DNA of 64,000 bases from Lutraria lutraria (Eukaryota; Mollusca; Bivalvia; Venerida; Mactridae): the NCBI GenBank assembly GCA_964023205.1, contig OZ026835.1, forward strand, positions 17,504,414-17,568,413. The letters are read 5' to 3'. This document shows positions 56,001 through 64,000 of this stretch, in pieces. Numbering within the stretch: the stretch's first letter is position 1; every line of letters begins with the position of its first letter. The position numbers and the translations under genes are program-made. The notes under the pieces were generated by a model, which was given only the letters and a program-made list of their open reading frames with translations, searched no databases and was not told where the DNA came from.

Positions 56001-58501
56001 TCATCATCTAAATGCTCAGCAGTGTCGTTTATATACCGTATATTAGTTTATATACCGTATACTAGTTTATATACCGTATACTAGTTTATATACCGTATAC
56101 TAGTTTATATACTAGTTTATATGCCGTATACTAGTTTATATACCGTATACTATTTTATATGCCGTATAATAGTTTATATACCGTATACTAGTTTATATAC
56201 CATATACTAGTTTGTACTAGTTTATATACCGTATACTATTTTATATACCGTATAATAGTTTATATACCGTATACTAGTTTATATACCATATACATGTTTG
56301 TACTAGTTTATATACCGTATACTAGTTTATATACCATATATTAGTTTGTTTTATTTTTTCCTTGTCTAGATTGCCATACCCACAAATATTTGGAGGAGTA
56401 AGTGCTATAAATACTCAGCAGTTCCAGAAAGTAAATGGATTTTCCAATATTTTCTTTGGTTGGGGAGGTGAAGATGATGACATGTACAGAAGGTTTGTAT
56501 ATCATTTACTTACAATGAAATAAATAACTCATGGAAAGTTAAGATGTCTGGTATCTTCCATTATACGGTACAGACTGTGGATCGTTTATTCCCTTACATG
56601 ATTCAATGACCGCTATAAAAGCGCGGCAACTTTCTCTTAATTTAATTGTTCTCGTTGCTTAATAAATACAATAAGAATAGGAAACCAATGTACCCGATGC
56701 GAGGTTCTGTTTACATTACCCTTTTTGTTTACACAAAAACAAAACTGCTACATAAAGTTACCTCAGTTATGCTATACTGAGATTGATGTAGCGCATTAAC
56801 TTCCACATATTTCACAAGAGAAGACAGGTTACTTCATACATCAACACGTGAATAAATTACATCGCTTATAATTCAGCATTACAAACCATATACATTTTGT
56901 AAATATATTACATGATTATATATTGTATTATGTATGTATTACATAATCATATACATTTGTATTGCATATATCACATTATTACTGATTGTACGATTTGTAT
57001 GTATCATAGGATGTCATACATGTATATATACAACATAATTAGTATTAATTACAGATTGTATACGAGTATATCACATAATTACATAATGTATATATAAAAT
57101 ATTTACAGATTCTATATATCACATAATTACTGGTTATATATATAACATAATTACAGATTCGATATATCACAGAATTGCAAATTGTATATTACATGATTAC
57201 AGATTGTTCTATGGGAATCTTACTGTAACAAGATATTCACCAGAAGTAGCTAGATATAAAATGTTAGTACATAAAAAAGATCATGGTAATCCACAGAGGT
57301 AGGGGATTTTCTTTTGTTGTTGTATTATGCTTCATACGAATACTGTCGTTTCATTATGCATGGACATTAATAATTTTCAATAGTTTATGTCAAGATAATG
57401 AATCAACGTTTAGAGTCACATACAATATATTGAAACAACTCAGTACAAAATATGATTTTTTTACATTAATTCGCGTAATTTGTTTTTAACTTTTTACGGA
57501 TATAACATGGTCTTTTGATTGTTTTTCGACAACTTCAACATTTATATCAATATAGATTGCAACCTTTTCAAAGCAACACCCTTTGTGAGTGGCAAAATTA
57601 TGTTGGTGTTGAGAGGCTTTGCTCTAGAGAGGTCAAATATATAGTTTAAATTGTTCAGTGGGAAAAACATGCTGTTAATTGTTGCATGTAGATTAGTGCT
57701 CAAGAGAGGGACGTACTGTATATGTATATATTTGATATAATTGTCACTCATTTGTCAGTCCGTATACATGTACTCGTAATCATGGTAAAGGATTTTTGTT
57801 CTGTTGTTTTACATATCTGGACTTTAAGGCAACAATTTCTGCAAGAGTGTCCATGTGTACATTCTTACAAATAAGTACATGTAATATGTTCCACTATTTT
57901 CAGACACACTCTCCTAAGGACAGTAAAGGCAAGACAACAAACTGATGGACTTGGTAGCCTGAAATATAATGTGATAAAACTTGAACTTCGACCCCTATAC
58001 ACATGGATTTTGATAAATGTTAATCAAAGTGAAATAATTGAAAATGAACCAATTCATAAACTTACTTTAAAAAATTTGAAAAATGTAAAACAACCTCAAA
58101 AACCGGTAATGGACAAGCCACAGAATGTGAACAAAGTCGAGAAAAAGAATGTAGCTCAAGTAGTTAGTGGAAACCAGGATTTATCAAACCAAAAGCAACA
58201 ACCTGCGCAAAAACAAAATTCGCTTCCTGCTTCTGACGTTGATAAAGCAAAAGTAGACATGAAATTAAAACCTGAGCAAAAAAAGGTATTCACGGTATCT
58301 ATCAGCGATTTGAAGTCGAAACGGCCTACTCAAATAAGTTGGATACCGAAAGATTTTAAAGGTATCTTACCGGCGAATTTAACGAAATTTCTACCATTGC
58401 CAGTGGTACGTAAAATTAAACCAACAGTTCGTAAAGAAGCCAAACAAAAAGTAGTCAAACGTCTAATAAAACCTCCTATAAAAGATGTACCTAAAAGATA
58501 G
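53035..58501 (+). CDS. B4GALT: Beta-1,4-galactosyltransferase family enzyme, probably GalNAc transferase, with Lys-rich tail
   Basis: Exons 53035-53284, 53735-53967, 54964-55151, 56370-56492, 57203-57298 and 57904-58501 join in frame to 1,488 nt (495 aa). The start ATG lies 2 nt after a splice acceptor, so a 5' UTR exon is expected upstream. Residues 11-31 form a type II Golgi membrane anchor after a short cytosolic tail. The catalytic domain has GGRYRPTDC (109-117), IPFRDRD (127-133), FNRA (167), DVD (193-195), WGGEDDD (255-261) and the metal-ligand MxxH (Met285, His288). The residue before FGG is Ile230, the position of Tyr289 in the vertebrate galactosyltransferase; Ile or Leu there accompanies UDP-GalNAc use in invertebrate enzymes. 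LacdiNAc synthesis is thus likely. Residues about 337-495 are an extra basic Lys/Gln/Pro-rich tail not usual in the family. Confidence 0.92.
53408..53584 (+). repeat. MITE copy, ACAGTGYAACC family (intron 1)
   Basis: Starts ACAGTGTAACCTCT and ends AGAGGTTGCGTTGTA, an imperfect inverted pair. Shares ACATCCTTTGGGAG with about 1080 and 57580. It extends the exon 1 reading frame artificially beyond the donor at 53285. Confidence 0.55.
54190..54925. repeat. 30-bp minisatellite in intron 2 of the glycosyltransferase
   Basis: About 24 copies of ACTATTGTACACGTGACTCT plus ATGACTAAAC. Nearly every unit contains CACGTG, or CACGTG changed by one base. The 30-bp period opens frames on both strands that are not genes. 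Ends about 40 bp before exon 3. Confidence 0.95.
56025..56350. repeat. 19-bp minisatellite in intron 3 of the glycosyltransferase
   Basis: About 17 copies of TAGTTTATATACCGTATAC with variants, ending about 20 bp before exon 4 (56370). Confidence 0.93.
57545..57725 (+). repeat. Dispersed repeat, ACAGTGYAACC family (intron 5)
   Basis: Shares AAAGCAACACCCTTTG.GAG, GGCAAAATTATGTTG and AGAGAGG blocks with 1060-1140 and 53408-53584. Confidence 0.5.
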
Positions 58502-59308
58502 ATAGTGTTGTTAAACGTAATTATGCACAACATTAAACTTTATAGCACGACTGTTAGACATAAGGAATGTAGCCAGTTGTTGGAACTTATGAATGTTGCA
58601 CTTTAAGATGTAGATCTTCATGAAATACTGTGATACGCTGAGGCTCTAGAACATTTCCATTGTACATTTTTATTTTATTATATTGTTTTATCATGTTCAT
58701 TTCTTCAGGTATGTCGTATTGTACATTTATCCCCGACATCAGTATTTCTCATTACATTTTGTATCTTGTCCGTAAGTACAACCAGTACTCAACGGTCAGC
58801 ATCCAATATCATTTTATCAAGTCTTGTTCGCATGCGTTTATAGATGGGAGCTTTCAATATAACTTTGAATGTCAAGTTGCTTAGACGCTAATAATTCATT
58901 TTGATTTTTTCTTCAAACTAGGGATCGATTAGTTCTAAGATTTTATGATAGTTACACTATTTGAGTACTAAGTACAAAAACAGTAGATTCGTGTAAAATC
59001 TTGAATGATCAAGACCGAAGAGAATATCTTGTAATCGGCATGCGCAGTAAGGTGGTCCATATTTACATATATGTATATTTACACTTATATTTAAACGTGT
59101 TTTTTTTTGTTTTGAGGGATGAATATAATTTTGATCTTATTTCGGACTTTTTCTTCTTTGATTACATTGTACATTAATAAAACTGTAAAATATTCTACAG
59201 TACTTATAAAATTTTTACTATAATTAAATATATTTATTTAAGTGTACTACAAATGTTTATTCCAAGTTTATATTTATTGTGCATGCACTGTTGTCTGAAT
59301 CTTGAGAC
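58502..59308. other. 3' flank of the glycosyltransferase gene
   Basis: AT-rich with ATTAAA at about 58532 and AATAAA at about 59177 as possible polyadenylation signals. No other gene seen. Confidence 0.45.
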
Positions 59309-59540
59309 GCGCTTCCGCGGTTGAGTGTAACCTTTCAATGACAGAGGGTCGTGGGTTCGAGCCTTGCTATCGATCATTTCTCTTCATGTGAGAAATTGGA
59401 GAGTTGCTTACGGAGGATGGGAGTCTAGTACTGGTTCTTCCCAGGAACGATGCCTAGGTGAACTGTCCACCTCACATGACTCTGACTGTTGAGAAGGGGC
59501 ATAAAACTCGATATAAACAAACAATCAAACAAAACAAACT
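59309..59540 (+). repeat. tRNA-derived SINE, copy 1 (deleted head)
   Basis: Shares GATGGGAGTCTAGTACTGGT, AGGTGAACTGTCC and the tail AAAACTCGATATAAACAAA with 60698-60952. A B-box-like GGGTTCGAGCC is present at about 59353. About 30 bp covering the A-box side of the tRNA head are missing relative to copy 2. Confidence 0.75.
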
Positions 59541-59594
59541 AAATCCTGAATTATTTAAACAGAAAAAAACACAACAATAATACACAAAAATACA

Positions 59595-59890
59595 TTGAAA
59601 AAACTTGAAATATGTGATCACCACGAAGTGTAGATGTGCAAGACACAATTTTCATTCCCAGCGATTCACTCATTCAGAGTTATGTGCCCTTGAACTTAGC
59701 CATATAGTGTAAAATGGCAGTCTTAGTTTGTGGTGCGAACTTCTTCCACATTTTTCAAGGGATGGAATTGAAACTTGAAATATATTATCAATATTAAATG
59801 TAGATGTGCAAGACACAATTTTCATGCCTAGTGATCCACTCATTACAGAGTTATGTCCCCTTGAACTTAGTCGTATAGTGTGCTATCACA
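59595..59890 (+). repeat. Diverged tandem duplication, unit about 165 bp
   Basis: TGTAGATGTGCAAGACACAA, TTTTCATKCC.AG.GAT.CACTCATT and CTTGAACTTAG.C.TATAGTG occur at 59625-59720 and again at 59795-59882. Confidence 0.7.
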
Positions 59891-60109
59891 TTCATTCAAG
59901 CGGCGGCGGGGGTATAAGTCACCTCTGTGACAACTCTAGTTTCAATTATAACTTGGCGGGGAGTTATCCTAACCACTTTCCCTGGACTTCATTTGGCCTT
60001 AACCAGTACTAACTACATTCAATCTGCAAGCTACTAACGAGCTACCCCACATAATTCAGAAATGGAGGGACAATTAAACACAGCATGTAATATATTCTGT
60101 CAAATTTGT

Positions 60110-60192
60110 CGCGGTCTCCAAGGGTTCGAACTCACAACCTCTTGATCTGTAGACTAACACTCTAACAATTGAACTTACCCGACGGGCTGATT
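60110..60192 (-). repeat. tRNA-like SINE head
   Basis: On the minus strand: GGGTAAGTTCAATTGTTAGA (A-box-like), then GTTAGTCTACAGATCAAGAG and GTGAGTTCGAACCC (B box). It reads like the 3' three-quarters of a tRNA but lacks a clean acceptor stem, so a tRNA-derived SINE is more likely than a tRNA gene. Confidence 0.5.
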
Positions 60193-60697
60193 TCTTTATC
60201 AAATATTTCATAAGATTATATGATAGAATATGAATTTATCTATCTATTTAGCAGCATGGAACTTATGTACGTATGACAGAAAGCAACTTATTGCGTGTCT
60301 GATCCTTTTGCGATGCCTTATTTATATTTTAATGCCCGTGACCTCATATTCTAAAATAAACATAACAATAAACATACCAAAACACACATTGTAAAAACAA
60401 TCCTCGGCTACGATTTTAGAGAGGTTCGCTCCAAAACAAACCAGAGTAATACAATCCAAAGGTGAATTAATTGTACTTCATTTGTATGTTTAAGATAATT
60501 CACAAAAACTAGTACTTGTCTTTCGTTGAGCAGACAAATCCATCATTAATGATAGGTGACACAATTCACGCTTCTTATAACTTTTCAGTTAATGAATAGT
60601 AGTACATTGTACACGCAGTTTTTATATAATTGGAAAGTAACCATATAAACACTCGTTTCCATCTCCCTTTATCCAAATGATTCAGATTCCTGAACCC

Positions 60698-60952
60698 GCC
60701 TCCGTGGTCTTGTGGTTAAGGTCGCTGACTTCAAATCACTGTAACCTCTCACTGATAGAGGGCCGTGGGTTCCAGTCCAGTTATCGACCATGTCTCTTTA
60801 TGTGAGAAAGTAGGCAGTCTCTTACGGAAGATGGGAGTCTAGTACTGGTTTTTCCCACGCAGGAGCGATGGTTAGGTGAACTGTCCGCCTCATAGTTTTT
60901 GACTTTGACTGTGAAAAGGGGCGTAAAACTCGATATAAACAAAATCAAATGC
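60698..60952 (+). repeat. tRNA-derived SINE, copy 2 (full head)
   Basis: The head begins GCCTCCGTGGTCTTGTGGTT with an A-box-like TGGTCTTGTGGTTAAGG. The B-box-like GGGTTCCAGTCC follows at about 60768. The body is shared with copy 1, and the tail ends ATATAAACAAAATCAAA. Confidence 0.8.
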
Positions 60953-62984
60953 CCCCAGAGTTATCTTATCTTCAACTGACTGTAGTTGTTGACTTGTACT
61001 TACTGGGAACACGTTCGCTTTGTAATAAAATAGATAAATATCTAAGAACTTATAAATTTTACTTTACGTTACACTTTTGATTGAGAAGACCATTCCATCA
61101 TGATCTGGGTAACTACGTGAAAACAAACCCGAGTTTAAATCACCCGTTACACAAATATACCAAACTTTGAAAAAATGTTTATATCTCGTCATACAATTGT
61201 TCTATATAACTAGCTGGCCTGTAACATATTGTGATCCATAGTGTTGTATTTTCATCTTTGATTACTGCATGCCAATATGCCAACCTCGTACAAAGAAAGG
61301 AATGGAAATAATATGAGAGTATATGTCTTATAAGCCAAGCGCATAGGAATAATGAGAGGGACTTTTAAAAGTCAATGATGTCATGGCGCAGAGATTGACT
61401 CTTGAAAGACTTTATAAAGATATGAGAGCTAAGGTATCAATTATTTGCTATTCAGATGTCTGAAATACTTGAAGGATAAATGTGACGGCTGGAACTACTT
61501 GAGATACATGATTCACTGCTGTTACACAAAATCACGTTGATTTTCTATCTCAGACAATAGTTGTTATGGAAACTCAGTACAAATAATGTTGACTGACATG
61601 TAAAAAAGTTAATATATTTTTTTAAACTTTTTATAGAAGTATCTCAATAAATTTCATGATATCATGGATGATAATTTTGACAATTAAACACGGACGAGTA
61701 GGACAGTGACAGTCATATGTTGAAGTCTTTTAATACATTTAGATACATTAAAGGTGGTACCAAACAATTGAAATTACGTCGTTTTCGACGTCAAAACAGT
61801 CATACATAAATACTGTAAAAATGACCGTTAGTCATTAATTTATAACGGTATTAGATGAATTAGTAAAGTATTTGTCAGTAATTTATAAATCACTATTAGA
61901 TATATAAGTGCAAGATAAATCAGTGGAATATTAGTCGGTGATTCATAAATTATCGTTATATATTAATTAGTTCACTATGAATTAGTGATCACATTTAGAT
62001 AAAAATCAATGAAGTACAAGTGAGTGATTTATTAATGAATGCTACGTAACATTTATTCAAAACTAATCGGCATTTTACACTAGCTATGCCTTAACAGTTT
62101 ACTATACAAAAAGTACAACATAGGCTTACTTAGAACATGTTATAAATAAACAGGACGAAATCTCTCTTTGTTAAAATACAAAATGTAATTGAATAAAGAT
62201 CTGTACGTACGAAATTGTAATCAAGATACATTTCATGTCTTATTTTATAGCATAGTTAATAAAAGTTGCTGAATTGACAATATTTTTAGTAACGGGTTAT
62301 TTGTGGGAATATTTAAAGAAACGCATGATAAATTATAAAGATATGTAGTTCGTACTTATCTCTACATAGGACACAAGTAGCAAATGATATTTAGTTTCAG
62401 CTAAATTTGAGGTGCTCAGTATTTTACACTCCCTATCTCAGTACTATGGGTATTATTTTATCCTCCGATTTCAATCTCCGTTAATAAGTGCTGAGATCTT
62501 GACCTGCATTAAGACCTTTCAAGTCTTACCTTTCATAAACTAACTATCATTTACCTTTCTTTCATAATTGTAGATATGTGTCTAATAGTATATTATTGTT
62601 GCAGGTGTTGCCATAACTTAACCGTTCGATATTAACTGCATGTCAATGATGATGCCCGACTTTTATTTCTATTTCGTACGTTCAAATTGATCTGTTCGTT
62701 GAAAATTAAGAGCATTAAAGAGTATGGAGATATCATAAGTTTGGTACAATGTTTCAATGATCGTTCGAGACAAATTATTAGATAAAAAGAGGAAATCGAC
62801 CCAATTCTCTATAGAATGTCACATATGATGTTTTGGGGTTTAACTTTCTAGGGTATTTTTACAAAACTTCAACATTCATTTTATCAACTTTTGTAAATTA
62901 TAAATACCATAGGCTCATTTCAGAGCCGCCACACCGAGAGAGGGTGGGTGGGGGGAGAGAAGATACAGAAGTACAGGTAATCTA
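60953..62984. other. Region with no recognised gene
   Basis: AT-rich, no ORF with recognisable domain, no clear repeats. Confidence 0.5.
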
Positions 62985-63215
62985 TATACCTATTCTTTTC
63001 GAATAGTTTTTCCTGGTTCTTTATCGTGCCCGGAATAAAGCACCGATACATGCCTCGTCCTTTTTCCCGTGATTTTCTAGATACAGGACTTAGTTCGGAA
63101 AATCGGACAGGGACACTGAAAAAAGCGTCTCTGAGAAATCAGCGGAGTCTAGAATCGAACCCACGATATTTCGTGTAGTAGTCCCGCACGTTACCACTTG
63201 ACCACCGATCAATCC
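62985..63215 (-). repeat. tRNA-derived SINE (different family)
   Basis: On the minus strand: CGGTGGTCAAGTGGTAACGT (A box) then CGTGGGTTCGATTCTAGACT (B box). A body with GTCCCTGTCCGATTTTCCGA and CGGTGCTTTATTCCGGGCAC follows. Head and body are unlike the SINEs at 59309 and 60698. Confidence 0.65.
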
Positions 63216-63339
63216 ATGGGGTGATTTAATGTTTGGATCTAGTTAGGTCATGATTACAGTTGGACTCTTTCTGGTCTGTGTTGACGTGTTCTGAATGCTA
63301 CTTCCCTTTAAAGACATTGAACAGCAACTATAGAAGTGA

Positions 63340-63355
63340 CCCCCCCCCCCCCCCC
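63340..63355. repeat. C16 homopolymer
   Basis: Sixteen consecutive C; its exact length may be a sequencing estimate. Confidence 0.9.
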
Positions 63356-63699
63356 AAATCCACACGAGGTCCAATCTCTTGTTTTATTGCCTCTAATCAA
63401 ATTAATGAAAAATAAGGTGGAGATTATCGTTGGTATACATACTCGTATACACTCTTTTTTCTTATCAACCGTCGAAATACTTAGATATCATTTTGATGTG
63501 ATAACAATTATATAATTAAATATTCCAATATTGTTTTTTTAATGATACAACTACATACATTATGTTTTATGTACATGTATTTGTAAAAAATCCTACATTT
63601 GTACTTTATATTACTACATGTATATCCCAGGAAATGTTTATTTAATTACGTTTCTGTAATATGTGAAATGTTGAACATGTCTTATTTCATACAAATAAT

Positions 63700-63872
63700 G
63701 TATGCAAAGGCCACCTTTAGGAAATATGTAATGTGGCCTTTAATGACAGGTGGCCTTTATTCGGAGATAATTTTTGTTCTAAATAATCAATAACGGTTTT
63801 AAAAATGAATTATCTTTACTCACAGGGTGGCCTGTTTTCGGAGGTGGCCGCTAACACAGGTTTGAGTTTGAT
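63700..63872 (-). repeat. Dispersed repeat, GGCCACC-type family (copy 3, inverted)
   Basis: The reverse complement shows TTAGCGGCCACCTCCGAAAA, GTTATTGATTATTTAGAACA and AATAAAGGCCACCTGTCATT, matching 3033-3210 and 1-145. Confidence 0.6.
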
Positions 63873-64000
63873 GAATAGTAATACTCGCTCTTAATAATCA
63901 GCAAAATCACGTGTGTTTTAAATATGTATTTGGCCGTGCCTGTTTTTATACGGTATCGTTATATCGAGCTAGTGCATAATGGGTGGAGCCTAGGTTTCCA

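Noticed and set aside
60110..60192. Functional tRNA gene
   Set aside because: The T-arm side looks good, but the acceptor stem does not close; a SINE head fits better.

Overview
The window looks like nuclear DNA of a lophotrochozoan animal, most likely a bivalve mollusc. It is AT-rich, its genes are split by GT-AG introns, MITEs, SINEs and minisatellites are dense, and CATGTA-type words are common. The organism is an inference. No prokaryotic feature or CRISPR array is present.

Three host genes can be traced exon by exon. (1) Minus strand, about 0.9-5.8 kb: a DOMON plus cytochrome b561 gene of the FRRS1 (ferric-chelate reductase 1) type; its 5' part was not found. (2) Plus strand, 11.29-16.81 kb: a complete five-exon nucleoside hydrolase of 313 codons. 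Its last intron holds a dead Tc1-like transposase that was split by a second, 1.8 kb transposon. (3) Plus strand, 53.03-58.50 kb: a six-exon beta-1,4-galactosyltransferase-family enzyme of 495 codons. The donor-selecting position is Ile rather than Tyr, suggesting a GalNAc transferase, and it carries a long lysine-rich tail.

The main object is 27,625-42,273, a 14.6 kb virus-like Polinton/Maverick derivative. It starts 5'-AG, ends CT-3', and is flanked by a perfect 6-bp target duplication (GTTGTG). It is almost entirely palindromic. A 5,618 bp left arm mirrors a 7,362 bp right arm around a 1,669 bp unique centre. The centre holds a stump of an integrase chromodomain, a two-helix membrane protein, a probable minor capsid protein and a basic core-like protein. 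The arms carry duplicate genes: an adenain-like protease, a coiled-coil acidic protein, a Cys-rich protein, a major-capsid N-terminal fragment and a C2H2 fragment. Polymerase B, the integrase body, the packaging ATPase and most of the major capsid gene are missing, so it is non-autonomous and defective.

The most unusual observation is that two arm genes (four copies in all) end in tandem 16-nt stem-loops matching the replication-dependent histone mRNA 3' stem-loop. They carry histone-like flanks and a purine-rich block at the spacing of a U7-binding downstream element. One of these genes has a triple CCAAT promoter repeat and the other a triple CRE-like repeat. This suggests that the element borrowed the host S-phase histone 3'-end machinery.

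The rest is repeats: a 2.5 kb 19-bp satellite next to the element, a pogo/Tigger-like element containing a palindromic MITE, two further TIR MITEs, tRNA-derived SINEs, and intronic minisatellites of 39, 30 and 19 bp. All coordinates and motif matches were read by eye; no alignment or database search was run.
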